Assembly: GCA_903813345.2 (NCBI GenBank)
Contig: CAIIXF020000009.1
Span: forward strand, 3,598,001-3,662,000
Source: Owenia fusiformis
Taxonomy: Eukaryota; Annelida; Polychaeta; Sabellida; Oweniidae
Reading direction: 5' to 3'
Length of the DNA stretch: 64,000 nt
In this document: one piece after another, positions 1 to 12,169 of the stretch
Layout of the letters: the number at the start of each line of letters is the position of its first letter
Numbering within the stretch: the stretch's first letter is position 1
Made by a program: the position numbers and the translations under genes
Notes under the pieces: model-generated
What the model saw: only the letters and a program-made list of their open reading frames with translations
What the model was told of the DNA's origin: nothing
Databases searched by the model: none

Positions 1-4
1 AAAA

Positions 5-632
5 ATACGATTTCTCTGCAACCTGATGTCCAATCAAGATCATTCAAATATATATGTGTTCCTGACACGTTTGGGCGTCCGGGAATAAAATTGCTTGTGA
101 AAACTATTTACAAAAGTGTTCCAGAGACCCGTATCTACTTGGCTAAGGTTTTATTTGAAGATACATTGCCTTATTAGCAGGTAGAGGGGCATACAGAACA
201 CAGAAGCAAATGCTATGTTGAAAATTTTCTATATTTCAATTTGAACCTGTGTTTACATGTCACGTAGGCCAGTGTTTTATATTGGGATTATATGTACTTT
301 CCTTGTTTACATGAACGTAAATCATTACATGAAATCTGCATTCTTCTGGGTTTAATCTGGGTTTGTATTGTCTTATTGGGGCTTTTCGACTTTAAAACAA
401 ACCCTACCTAAATGGATTGTGTCTCGGGAACGTTTTTGTAAATAGTTATTATAAACAATTCTGAAAGAATATCACATATTTTTGTCTTCCCGATTTCAGT
501 CATGAATTACGTCAATTTCTCGTGCAAACATTGGGTAGACGTTGTCATAACCGGATGCCCGAACGTGTCAGGAACATATAGATACTCGAATGATGTTGAT
601 TGAACATCAGGGTTGAGAGAAATCCTAATTTT
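5..632. mobile_element. TIR element, about 0.63 kb
   Basis: Positions 5-95 and 548-632 are imperfect inverted repeats of about 85 bp, both containing TGTTCCTGACACGTT in the outward-matching orientation. The interior is non-coding. It may extend past the window edge. Confidence 0.6.
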
Positions 633-1075
633 ACTGAGTGGCTTCACGAAAAAATAAGCAGCACTTTAGGCCACCTAAATACAACTCGTCAGTTGTATCC
701 AGTTGGAATCCCAGCGTAATGTTTTTAATTATATGGTTGTGCTTTGATTTTACGCTGAAAACATTTATAACTACGTCAACTTTATATTAAAACATTTATT
801 ATCTTTTCAGTTGTATTAAAATGTAAAATATGATATATGTCAGCTTATTGCTTTCTGGAGAACAGTCAAGGTTTAAATTTGGTACAATGAATCGGACAAT
901 CATGTAAATCGACATGGTTATAACGTACATTGAACTCAATGCAGTAAATTAGTTATTTCTATGAATCACAGCGGGATTGGTTTCATTTTATATGATTGCC
1001 AACTCTGGCGTTTTTTTGTAAATGCTTTTGACCGCTGTAAATGTGAAACTGATACAGTATTATTCAATTGTTTTA
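633..1075. other. Non-coding, nothing recognised
   Basis: AT-rich sequence without a supported gene. A 28-bp motif at 674-702 recurs inverted at 3550-3578. Confidence 0.5.
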
Positions 1076-1188
1076 TGTCTTGGTCACATTTGCTCCGAGT
1101 TTCACTACGGCGCCCGGCCGATTGAGTATTGTGTTCAGAAATGTATTCAATTTTGAACAAAATACTCGCAGCAAATGTGATCCAGGCA
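1076..1188. mobile_element. 113-bp Harbinger-like MITE
   Basis: The ends are TGTCTTGGTCACATTTGC and its inverse GCAAATGTGATCCAGGCA. TTA flanks both sides (1073-1075, 1189-1191), and a 3-bp TWA duplication is typical of PIF/Harbinger. The interior contains GGCGCCCGGCCGAT, shared with the larger element at 25,665-27,306. Confidence 0.7.
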
Positions 1189-1191
1189 TTA

Positions 1192-3110
1192 CACAGCGGT
1201 ATTTCGAACATACTATTGTTGCTTAACCACGACTTAGCCAATTTTAAAATCATACTCCTTATTTAAATCCAAGTAAACGATCAATGTCTAGGTATTTGGC
1301 GTTTGATGATACTATGGCCCTTGGCGAATTATGATTAGATGAACCGAGGTCAACATTAATGTTTCTTGTACAAGGTCATCCCAAGGTCTAAGATAAATAT
1401 TTAGGTATTTTACGTTTCAAGACCTTTGGACAAATTCGATTCAACGATGTATTAAAGTTAAAATGTATACAGAGATAAAATAGGTTATCTCCTATCGTTT
1501 CCTTGTGTATACGTTTATGTCTCTGCGTAATAACGCAGATGCGAGCAGGTAGTTACCAATCTCACCACAAGGTGGCTCGTTCGGGTCAGATAGCATGGCG
1601 GGTATGGTAGAAAGTTCCCTTTAACTTAAAGTACATCTGTTTTCGTGGTTCAATTTTCATATCACCCTTAAAATGTATCTAATAGCAGTGCAATTAAAAT
1701 ATGTCCAGTGAACGAAAATGCAATACAAGAATAGATATTTCACGTTTTGTGATTTTGTAACAATGGGTTATTTTTTGTATATGTAACATGGTCATTTTCA
1801 CATTTTATATTATTACTGTTCATATTAATCAATCCCTATTCATCTCAATATAACAGGTCCCTAAGTAGGTTGTTTGCAGTTTTACTCTTTTAATACCATG
1901 TTCACTTTTCACCTTGAGTTATTCAACTATGCAAACTGTGTCAGTTTTATATATCTATTGTTCCCCTATATGGTCTTTCTCACTCACATGTAGCTGAGTT
2001 TGCATTGGGTGTTGGCTTGTCAGTAGTTGCTGTAAGAGTTCATGTTGTACATTACAGAGCATTGTATTTTAAACATTGAAGTTTGAAATATACTATTTTA
2101 TATATATTTTAATTTGAAGTTCGAGTTATTTTATTGCCACCCACGGGCCTTCCACACGCCCATTTACATATAACGCTTTGAAACAACTTTAAAAAGTGAG
2201 CAATGTCTCACTTGATGAGACAAGTAACTCATTCATTAGCTGAACTAATTCTCCCTTCGTTATTTCTACAAGGTGATTCAAAACGATCATCTACAAAAAA
2301 TATATTTGAGAGTAGATAAATCTGTAAAACCCGTGTGCTATATCAGCCTATTTGATTCTAGAAAACACATATGACACAACTAAACATGCTTTCATCAAGG
2401 GGGTACGGATGGTATGCCATTGGCCCTTTTTATTACCGTCCTAGGAGATATTTCCCGACGAATTAGGAAATTATGAAACACCTTGTTTATTGGGTTTATA
2501 AGTATAAGTATACGTATAAGTTTTCAAAAAACTTATAACGAAAATTCTCTAATAACGCCCCTCATACCTATTTATTACAGGTCGTGTAGACCATTGTTGC
2601 CTGATTTATAGCAAAAACATTGACTTTTGCACGTTGATGATGATGATGATGATGCGCCTTTTATAATAGATCTCATATCTTAGAAGCGTATCAGTTCAAA
2701 AAATACTAGAAGACCTTACATATTTTGCCATGCACTGCGCCTATTCATTTGGCAATTCAGTTGTAAATTTTATCTTGAAAAAAATTTGTTGAGTTTTCTT
2801 GCAGAAATCGCCTACCCCCCCCCCCCCTCCATCCATTTTGTATGATCACAAGGCGTGATTTAAGCTGCTGATATTCTTCTTTAAACGAGTCGGATTTTCA
2901 AAATCTATAAGTTGGACTCCCTTTATAGAAGCTTTGAACTGATTTGCACTGCTTAATGCTGAAATTTTATTGTTTATCCATACATTTTAAGAAAAAATGT
3001 ATAAAAAAAGATGTTAAGCCAAATGTTGCCCTAAAAATTCAGAAAATGTAAAAAATTTCGAATTTTCTATGTACAGGCCTTGTTGCCCCTTTAAGAAGCT
3101 TAATATGTAA
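1192..3110. other. Non-coding, AT-rich
   Basis: No gene is supported. It contains a (TGA)n microsatellite at about 2635-2654 and a C14 run at about 2814-2827. Confidence 0.5.
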
Positions 3111-3189
3111 ATTATCTAATCAAACACTTCGTCCACCATTTTGAAACACTAATCAATCCAATCTGTGCTAGCGATTCATAGGGCGAGCC

Positions 3190-3360
3190 ATTGGGATATT
3201 TCCAGGGTTCGTACACACCTGGAAATGTCAGGGAAATTGACTTGATTTTCCAAGTGCTGGAAATGTCAGGTAATTTTAAAATTAGGTCAAAAGGGCCAAA
3301 GATGACCGGGAATTTTGAAACGGTAGACATGTCAGGGAAATGTCAGGGAAATTTGTATCA
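3190..3360. repeat. Dispersed-repeat fragment with TGTCAGGGAAAT motif
   Basis: The phrase GGAAATGTCAGG/GGGAAAT recurs four to five times within 170 bp, with an internal arrangement typical of a decayed interspersed repeat. The short open frame across it (3112-3330, minus) is taken to be spurious. Confidence 0.5.
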
Positions 3361-5695
3361 GTGTTGAAAAAATAATGTTCCAGAGATTAATGTTTCCAAA
3401 CTGTTTTGAAACAAACTAACGTCTTGTTTTCAACCTACACCTTGCTCCTTTCTGTCGCATTTAATAAAACAAAAATAGTATATCACGGAGGGATACGAAC
3501 CACTCACCTGGGACTTGGTTATTCACTAGCGCCATAGGCGTTCTACTATTCTGGATACAACTGACGAGTCGTATTTAAAGCGGAAATAATGTCAGGTATT
3601 CTAATCATCATTATATGTAGTTACAATACTACTGAATAAAATGCAATAAGTTGAAAATCTTGTTATGTGTTAGTTTTTGTATAATATTGAAAATAAAAAT
3701 CATAAATTGACCCAGTGACCCAGTTGTCTGTTGGACGAGGCTCGCCATATTTCCCTCAGAGACCCGGATGTAGACCGGAAGTGTGACGTTTCTGCGACCT
3801 GAGCCGCCATCTTGAAAGCATTCACAACAAAGGAAAATGCCTATGTGTTGTGCGGTAAATTGTTCAAATATTTCCACTGATAGAGCTAGACTTGGGATAA
3901 GGACTTTAAAAGAAATGCCTGAACGACAGTACGACAGTCGGCTGGTGACGTTAGAATTAAAATCTGTCGACAGTTAAAACCAGTTGCGTTGTCGTGGACC
4001 GAATCCCCGGGGAATAGAACACATTTAAAACAGTGTCACTTACTATAGTTTCTGAAAAGTTTCATGCACGACTTTTAACAATCAAAGATTCCTACTTACT
4101 ATTGTCTTGTTTGTCGTCCCATATCTATCCTTGGGTTGTGTTTTTTCTCCCCAATACGGGAAAAAATTTTGAATAAAGAATTTTCCAATTCCGCCATCGA
4201 ATAAGTAGGGTAATCTGCAGCAGTTTCGTTTTTGCTTCAACTCTTCGCGCATGCCTAGTAGTTTGAAATAATTTACAAGTGCGCATGTGTTTTTGGAATT
4301 AAGCCAATCAAATTATTCATTCTAATGCGCATGAACTAGATTCCGAATCCAGAGGAACTGGCGCAGATTGCCTCAAATGCTGAAATCACTCTTCAAAAGC
4401 TCTTCCAAATAGATTGGTGAATAAAAATGAATAACAACTGAAGTTAGAGTGGTTTATTTAGTTCGATGTCAGGATATTTCAAGTAAGTATTGATTATATA
4501 GACGCTACAGTGATGATGGTTCTAGACACGCGGGGCAAGTTGTTTTAGCTGATTTTCTCCTCACACGGCGTAGATTGAACACAATTTTACTTCCGGGTTT
4601 ACCCACGACAGTTTGCTATCGGCAACAGAAATAACACTGTCGTTATCGACAATGGGATCTCACTGTCGTTCGGGCAGTTGCTATACCATACATATTCTCT
4701 CATAAGAAACCAAAGAAAACGGATTCAAGGCGAGCAATCCGGTCCCAAAAAGAGAACTGAACCAGGCCATGTGCCGGTTAGGTCGACGCCATTTTGAAAA
4801 AACTTTTTGAATTGTATCGTATCGTATCGTATGTCTTTAATAGCTTTATAACTTAATACCATATTTGTGAAATAAATATAACATACTAGGTCTACGAGCC
4901 TTTAAATTGTTTGTTGTCTACTATAAATACAACAGAAATACACCTCCATGGTGGTGATCGAAATGACGAACCTTGCGTCATCGATCGCGATCATTCATGA
5001 CGGGGAATACATTATCAGTTCTGCCTTATTTATAACAGAGTGTCAAAAATCCAATTAATATCTGCCATTCGTCATTTTATTAAATAAAAGATCCGAATAT
5101 GTTTAATCTTCAAGCAAAACGATTGAGAGATAATTGATTGTCAACATAAAATTAACGCATTTTCCTGTCATGTCGGTAACCAACGTTCACGAGTTGGTCA
5201 GTTTTTGGTTTTGATTGGCACTTTGGGACTTAATTCTATGAATTGTAAGTATTGATGTGAACATGGTCATGTTTTTCTCGAACAGGTGATATCACATTAT
5301 AGTATGTCAATATGCCAAATACATCGTCAAAATCTTCAAATGGCTCCATTTTCTTGTTAAGAAGTTCGTAATATTTTCCAATGTGGCCGCCCCGCTACAA
5401 TTGCGCATGCGCATTTTTCGGGCCAATCAAAATGCTGGAATTTGTCGAGTCGTAGTGACGCCGCTCATGAATATTCATAGGTAGGTTATGGCGACCTCCA
5501 TAATCCACGTGAAGATCCAATACCTCAAAATTAATTCCAATATATCTGCCGATGCATTAGAAGATCGTCGCTCATACCCGGGTCATGTTTTTGATTATAG
5601 ACTTATTATTCTGATGAATCATAGTTTTTACTTGAGGTTATTATCCCTTTAAGTGGAGACAAAAGTGAGGATCATTTTGAATTGACGCTCGGTAT
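3361..5695. other. Non-coding, nothing recognised
   Basis: Includes the inverted partner of the 674-702 motif at 3550-3578 and a short ATCGT repeat near 4800. No gene could be supported on either strand. Confidence 0.45.
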
Positions 5696-5721
5696 AAATA
5701 TATAATACTTTTGTTCTTTCA

Positions 5722-5812
5722 TATCGGTAGCTCGTTGGCCTAATGGTTAGCGTGCCTGGCTTCCATAGTCTAGGTTAGGTGATCAAGACCCGTTCATGTC
5801 GAACTTTTTGAT
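5722..5812 (+). mobile_element. tRNA-derived SINE-like head
   Basis: An A-box-like TGGCCTAATGGTTAG is followed about 35 nt later by a B-box-like GATCAAGACCC, and then a T-run. The cloverleaf is imperfect, so a SINE or tRNA pseudogene is more likely than a working tRNA. Confidence 0.5.
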
Positions 5813-5857
5813 TTGCTTGTTGTCAAGATATAATAAGTAGGGCAAAATCCAGAAAAA

Positions 5858-6080
5858 GTAGATCAAAAATACTCCAATGGAGTATAAAATTGTCACCAGG
5901 ATTCCGGAATGAGACGAATGTTAACTTGTGAAATCTCGGTAGATAAGGTAGGTCAGAAAATCCGGATTAATCCGAACAAGGTTCGGGAATTTCCGTCATA
6001 AGAAGTAGGTCAAAAATACTCCAATGGAGTATAAAATTGTCACCAGGATTCCGAAATACGACGAATCGAATCGGCAAACT
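5858..6080. repeat. Direct repeat, 147-bp period
   Basis: A segment of about 50 bp beginning GTAGATCAAAAATACTCCAA at 5858 recurs at 6005 with few changes. Confidence 0.65.
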
Positions 6081-6114
6081 TCGGTACAATAATGAAGTGC
6101 ATAAAAATCGTGAA

Positions 6115-6250
6115 ACAGGTGTCAGGGGTTTCCCCTCATCCTTCCATAAATTGTTCTAAAAGCCTTATATGGATCTATCACGTGACATTCAAAATGACGT
6201 TCCTATATGGTTCTATGGGCCTTATATGGATCTTTCGAACACGCGACCAA
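6115..6250. repeat. Dispersed repeat related to 30150-30240
   Basis: CTTATATGGATCTATCAC followed by a similar ATTCAAAATnnCG segment occurs here and at about 30,178, indicating an interspersed family. The small open frame here is not supported as a gene. Confidence 0.5.
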
Positions 6251-7022
6251 ATCAAAATCAAAATCAAAATTTTACCTTGACCATTGGATGGGATTTCATA
6301 GAAAATATCAAAGAAAACATATTCTCGTGATCCTTAAATCACTTAAATTCGATCATTTTATCTTCACCCCTTGATGGAATTTTATGAAAGAAGTTATGAA
6401 AACACATCATCATGTAAGGGTTTTCACCTAAATTAGCTCGTTTTATCTTGACCCTTCAATTGAATTTCATTGAAAAATGTTTCATGAAAAATATCATGTT
6501 ATGATTTGTATTTAAATAAGACCGTTTCATTTAAATACTTGCTGGATAATATTTCATTAAAAACGCACTTTAAAAATATTTCAGGATTTGCCTTAATTTA
6601 TCAATGTAATGTAAGTATTAGATTGACTCTCAAATAGGGTTCTATTTTAACTTTTTTATTGAAATTAATACTAGGCAGGACTCACTCTCTAAATAGCTAA
6701 TAAAAATTCAACCCTTGGATGTGACTTCGTTGAAAAAAAAATATGACAAGTCCAGAATCAAATGATTTGTCCAGAACCTCTTAAGATCCTGTTTTGTGCA
6801 TTTACGCAAATTAGCATAATTTTTAATAGGTGTTTCGCATTTATTCAAAATATTTTGTTAACCAAGCTTGCAGTGCAATCGAAAGTATTGACCAAATGGT
6901 AGTTTCCTTAGTAATTTAAGTGGGCTGCTAAAATAAGTTTGGGTAACATTATATATGCAAATTAGGGCTGCAATTATTATTGATGAGAATATGGCTGTTT
7001 GAGAAAAGGGTATAAATCTGTC
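6251..7022. other. Non-coding, nothing recognised
   Basis: AT-rich, with repeated loosely similar CCTTGATGG-type phrases. No gene supported. Confidence 0.4.
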
Positions 7023-7443
7023 CTAGTCAATCGTCTGGGTGTACAGAAACTTTCTGCAGAGGATCCCAATGTCATCATTGTAGATGGTGCTTAACTATTG
7101 TATCATGTCACCTGGCCACACAAAGGAGATGTCTCTCTTCTAGCCGAGAGTATGAGACAGCGTCTTTCTCAATATGCCCCTGAAAGTGAGAATATGGGTC
7201 TTTGACAAATACAATGTCCTATCAGTTAAAGACCATGAGAGGATGAGGCAAGCAGTAAATGGTTCTATAAATTACACCATGACAGTCAACAGTCCATTAC
7301 CCAATCATGATGCAGTTCATGCAATTTATGATGCAATGTCATCACTCAACTTATCGAGTCGGAGGGATATTGAGTTGGAAAAAGAGAATGGTGAGGGTAG
7401 AAACTCTAAGGAAACTCTTCTAAAGTCCCTTAACAAGTTTTAA
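7023..7443 (+). pseudogene. Broken copy of a conserved multi-copy protein
   Basis: The first frame reads LVNRLGVQKLSAEDPN, VIIVDGA, stop, LLYHVTWPHKGDVSLLAESM. A frameshift near 7190 then leads to VFDKYNVLSVKDHERMRQAV and a tail ending at 7443. The VDG..LLYH..WP and VFD.Y...S.KDHER.R signature resembles an uncharacterised, possibly transposon-linked family that I recall from corals, molluscs and fish. The in-frame stop and shift make it a relic. The family assignment is from memory. Confidence 0.55.
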
Positions 7444-8690
7444 GAGGGTTATTTAATCCCACACCCCTATTTGAAGGGCTTTAAATATATATCTGAAAAA
7501 ATTGATGCTGTTAACATGGCCAAGGGGGACACATTGATTAGTAATGTGGTGTAAAATTGAACTTTATTTTGATAAAACACTAACTTTTAAAATGACTGTA
7601 ACTTTATCCCATTTGGGAGTTAAACCATGATACTTGGCAAAGCAATGTAACTTTGGATAAGCTTTAAAATGATATCATTTTTACCGTAGTTCTACCATAT
7701 CTGACGTTTGTATAAAACATTATAACTCAAATAATGTAAGAATCAGCATGTAGTTTTACGACTCTCAAATGCCCGTCAGTTGGTGATGTTGAACACTTGT
7801 ATCACCCAAACTAATGCTGCACCAAAGACTTAAAAAGGAACTTAGACACTTGTACAAAAGTTGTCAAAGTAACGTTTAGTTGAAGAACTAAGTATGGTTA
7901 CTTACGCCATTAAGTAACAAGGCACAGATCATTTCTACACATTTAAACATTTTTTGTTTAAATTGTGTGAAAATTGCTCAAATAATTTGCAAAACAGTAA
8001 ATCCTGCCGAACTGCTATATTTGATTCATTGTTGACCTCAAATAGTTACAGACAGTTGACAATTATGTTAAAGTTAGGGATCTTTGTGTTGATGTTTGTG
8101 TTCAGTACTATGTATATTTCGTATTCTATTATAAGCAATCATGCACTTTTCATGCATTTTTACGTCTATAAGAATTACTTTGAAATTTGTTACTTTCAAT
8201 AATTCAGAACACAACTTCTTCAGAAATGTCTTTCCCGAATAATACATTGTCATCGCAAAACCAAAACCAAGATGCTAGACATTATTGGACTGAAAATGAA
8301 TCAACAACAACTGTCTTTGTGAATAACCTGACAGATGTAAAACAGAATCATGAATCGCTAGCACTCGGGCCTTCTACAATATTCTTAATAACATTAGAAG
8401 ATTCTCCATTTTAATTCAATTAACACCTTTTGCAGGTGAGTGTTAACGCACCAAACGAACTGCTATGTGCAGTCTCGTCTACGTTTTCTGCAAAATCAAT
8501 TGATGGCTTGATTTTTTGGCGAATCATTGAAATGTTCAATAACTGAGTGTTCTTCTTAAACAGGCAATGTGCCTATTTTTGATGGAAAATGACAAAATAT
8601 TAGTTGAAACATGTTACTCACACACTCTATCAAATACGATAAAACTTTAATTTGGGTCAATACTGAAGTAAAAAAATGCTCGCATAGAAA
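7444..8690. other. Non-coding, nothing recognised
   Basis: Contains only short chance open frames (7954-8202, 8187-8414) without codon bias, motifs or splice context. Confidence 0.45.
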
Positions 8691-8692
8691 AC

Positions 8693-8995
8693 AGCATTTG
8701 AAGTTCAGAGATCAAAAGAAGTGAATTACCACTTTTCACAAAGTGTGTGTTTTTAAATGATTATTGGATTAAAAGATGGCATATGGTTGAAATCCTATCA
8801 AAAATGAATCCATAATTTATGAAGACAACAATGCCATATTTCAATGCATTGCTAAAAACTTACATATATGAATTGATAGATCAAAAATATCTTTTCATGA
8901 TCTAGTGTTAACTCTGATGTGGTCTCTTTGAGCTGTTTTTGGTGTCAAGTGAAAGACCGGGTACTTATTAATCCATTGGAAATACTATGAAGCAA
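8693..8995. repeat. Dispersed repeat related to 55945-56236
   Basis: About 300 bp is recognisably the same sequence as the interior of the TIR element at 55.7-56.5 kb, sharing GTTCAGAGATCA, GGATTAAAAGATGGC, TTGGTGTCAA and TGAAAGA in the same order. Confidence 0.65.
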
Positions 8996-9059
8996 GAAAA
9001 CTTTGAATTTATTAGTGTTTATGCATATTGAGTAAATTCGAAAAAGCCATTTTCACGCG

Positions 9060-9458
9060 GTCCTAACTTCGACCGTTAATTTGAATTTTTGACATACCAG
9101 ATGCTTGAAAATCAAGGATTGCGAGTCTCATACTGCACCATTTTTCTTCTTAACTTATACCATTGAAAGCAAGACAAAATTGCCTTTCTGTCGGTGCATT
9201 ACTTTATTGTAAAGAGTCCCTCGTTCTAGCAGCGTTTCGGTCCCCAGTTGTTAGAATGTCTTCTTACAGCGGGGGACCAAAATGCCGCTGGAAGTAGAGA
9301 CTCTGTTTAAGAGAATAATGTTCCAACAGAAAGGGATTTTTGTTATGCTTTGAATGGAACAAGTTTGAAGATAAACGGTGCAGTACGAGACTCGTAACCC
9401 TTGATTTTCAAACATCCGGTAGGTCAAAAATTCAAATTAACGGTCGAGGTTAGTACCA
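9060..9458. mobile_element. 400-bp hairpin (foldback) element
   Basis: Arms of about 185 bp pair from TCCTAACTTCGACCGTTAAT at the left to its inverse near 9458. They continue to GGTCCCC / GGGGGACC around a short loop at about 9248-9272. No open frame. Structure suggests a foldback MITE. Confidence 0.75.
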
Positions 9459-9879
9459 CTTGATTTTGGAATCTTATCATCAAACCTTTTACACGTTTCC
9501 AATTACTGGGACTTTGTTACTTTGATTTTAGAGTATAATGATAAAAAAAATACTACACATCGGGAAACTACTCAAATTTGGTATATTTTCCATCCATAAT
9601 ATGTTAGTCAATGGTGTAAAATTTCCAGCCACAACTTTTAGCAATTGACATTGGGCTGTTTCCTGGCATAGGCTCATTGCATTAATAGTTTATATATCAA
9701 CCAGATGCGATAAAGTTCCCATACGTTATAATAGCAAATTCATAAATTGTGTTTTATTAACGTATGACAGTGATATAAGCAGTAATACATGATAGTTACT
9801 TTAATACAAGTTGATACTTGTAGCTCATTGTGTATCTATTCTAATTTCAAATATTTGATGCTTATGATAAATATGAAAA

Positions 9880-10160
9880 TGTAACTTTACTTCATTTCCA
9901 ATTCCTCTTAATTTTTTCCAAAGTCATTTTTGAAAACCATTTTTCTCATTCTGTGTTATTTCAATAGGAAAACTTCGAAAACCATTTTTCTCATTCTGTG
10001 TTATTTCAAGGTGTCTTGAAAACTAATTTTGACTTTAGAGATGTATAAATTTGTCGAACGTGGAGAAAGATATCACTCTTTTGTTAAACAAAGCAAGCAA
10101 ATTCAGTTTTCTACCTAACCTGTATTTTTGCGAAAACCCGGACAGATGGATATTCTTTCA
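9880..10160. repeat. Partial copy of the 41-kb foldback family, with internal duplication
   Basis: It shares order and wording with 41,030-41,510 (AAAGTCATTTTTGAAAA, GTGTTATTTC, GACTTTA, GGATATTCT). A segment containing CATTTTTCTCATTCTGTG is duplicated about 45 bp apart. Confidence 0.55.
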
Positions 10161-11000
10161 TTTACCCTGCGACGATTGACCTTTTGCGATCAGAATTCAG
10201 GAATTTTGTTTATGGATACTGTTGTCATGTATTTCGTCTTATTGGTGTGACGTCATATAGAAATGATATTGGACATGATGGAATCACGAAATGGCGGACA
10301 CGTGGCAGTTTTGATCAAAAAATATTGTCGTTTCTTTTATGAAAACCATGGGTCGAATATTTACCAGGTATGCCGATTTGACTAGATCATGAGTATATCT
10401 ATATATGTGCGAAGTTTGGGTGAAATCGGGGGGCGCTTAACCGCTATCTAAATCACGTCAGAAAGATCTTAGACTTGGTATATGCTTAGCATGAATGTTG
10501 ATCTAGTCAAATCGAACGCTTTCGTGAAAAATAAATCAATAAAGCACGAAATATAGAAGATAATCTCTCAAAATCAAACATCTAAAGCTGAGTGACCTAA
10601 TTGTGACGTCACTACAAGATAAAATCTATCTGGTGATCGCAAATCTCAATTTGTCATCAATATCTGACCTATTGTTTTTGTTGAAAAATGAGGAAAATAC
10701 GAGGTATTAGAAATGATGTCAATTTATATCTTAAGCCTAAAAGTAGTATATGCAAATAAAAAGTTAAACATAAAGAAGCGTTAGCACGTAATCAAATGAG
10801 GAAGTTGGGGTTCCCAAACTCATGGAGTGGAGTGCTAAATTACAAAGTGTTTGGTTATAACATACATACTGTATGTATATGTGTGGTAATTATAAACAGA
10901 ACAACCACTTCTTTATGGTATCGAGCCAAAGTTCAACAAAGGATGATCCCAACGGGAACTTGAGCAAAGAATAGCGTCGAAGTTGATTAATTATTTCTTT
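10161..11000. other. Non-coding, nothing recognised
   Basis: No supported gene. Short palindromic ACATACTGTATGT near 10,866. Confidence 0.4.
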
Positions 11001-11705
11001 CATGAATATGGGGCAATTAACCCAGCTATCAATCCAAATAAGTTCTTATCCGTTCTTGCCAGTCCTACGAAAACGTCGTAAAAAGGGCCCAATCTGGCTG
11101 TGGTCGGGAAATATGTCTAAAATAATTAGCTACTACGTTCATAAACAGTCTTCAATACGTCCATCTCATTCACAGTTCGTTCAGGTCGCACCACGTCATC
11201 AAAATTCTAAAATCACCTTCCCGTCTGAGAACGTTCATGAAGTTCGTAAATAGACCCTAGAAAGTTGCAACTACGATGATTCCATTCGCACACAGTTTAA
11301 AACAAGTTTTGAAGAACGCAGTGGCAACTTGCTGGTGTGATAGCTATATTTTTGCAAACTCGTTCATAAGCAGTCTTAAATACGTTCTTCATCAATTTAA
11401 ACCCGTTTGCAATTAGTTCTACCTCAATCTCAATACGTTCTCAAACAGTTCAACTCGTCTTGTTAAAACGTCCCTAATAGGATTGAAGTACGATGGTTCC
11501 GTTTGTAGTACGTCCAGCTCGTCGTTTAGTATGTTGTCACTCGTTCAAATTGTAGAACGTATCGACCACGAGAACATTTTGAGCATGTTCTAAGTTCTAG
11601 AGGACCTACCCGGTTCTAAGTACGCCCAGTCCGTTCGTACACAGTTGAAGTCCGTTTTTGAGAACGTAGTGAAAACTATGTTGGTGTATTAGTAGGGATA
11701 GATAT
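11001..11705. repeat. Degenerate GTTC/ACGT-rich repeat with 350-bp duplication
   Basis: The end of one unit (11,290-11,355: CAGTTTAAAACAAGTTTTGA, GAACGCAGTG, CTGGTGT) recurs at 11,640-11,705 in altered form. Many GTTCGTAnnCAGT-like phrases fill the interval. The open frame at 11,002-11,253 is inside this repeat and not supported. Confidence 0.45.
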
Positions 11706-11924
11706 TTTCTAGGTTCAAACTAAACTGAATAAAACTCTTGATATGGTTTCGAGCAGTTTTATCATTTGTTCGTGACATATTTCATTTATTTAAGTCTTTG
11801 AGGATATTTTATTACGTTGTACTTCGCAAAGAATTTGTTATATTCGTTATTAAATGTGTAAATTCTTTTAAATAAGATGAATACGTATATGTTAATTCTA
11901 TTCTCGGAACTTTTTTTCAAATTA

Positions 11925-11930
11925 TTTATT
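11925..11930 (-). terminator. Candidate polyadenylation signal of gene 1
   Basis: AATAAA on the minus strand lies about 110 nt past the gene 1 stop codon. A second one lies at 11785-11790. The hexamer is common by chance in AT-rich DNA, so the assignment is tentative. Confidence 0.35.
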
Positions 11931-12040
11931 CGAAGAAGCCCTTTTGAAATAGTCACATTATGGAAAATAGTCACATTTTCCTGACACTAGTTTGCTCAAT
12001 TGTCGTTAATAAAATTGTCATTACTCCAAATAATAGATTT

Positions 12041-12169
12041 CTATAACTGTTCGTCGAGGAGAAGCAGCATTCTAGCATGGATATTCCCGGGGGAATTCAT
12101 ATCGTTGGATATACTATACTGAAGAATCACCAAATTGAAATAATCCCGATCCATAGCAATTCGCCCGTC
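12041..12169 (-). CDS. Gene 1 exon 11 (terminal coding exon)
   Basis: This 129-nt exon has acceptor TTTTTTCAG and stop TAG at 12043-12041. It encodes DGRIAMDRDYFNLVILQYSI, then SNDMNSPGN, and ends HARMLLLLDEQL. The S-P-G-N segment is the conserved module end. A decayed copy of this exon lies near 43,150. Confidence 0.87.
   Translation of the reverse strand, partial: DGRIAMDRDYFNLVILQYSISNDMNSPGNIHARMLLLLDEQL

Noticed and set aside
11002-11253. 83-codon open frame
   Set aside because: Lies inside a degenerate repeat with a 350-bp duplication; no domain.
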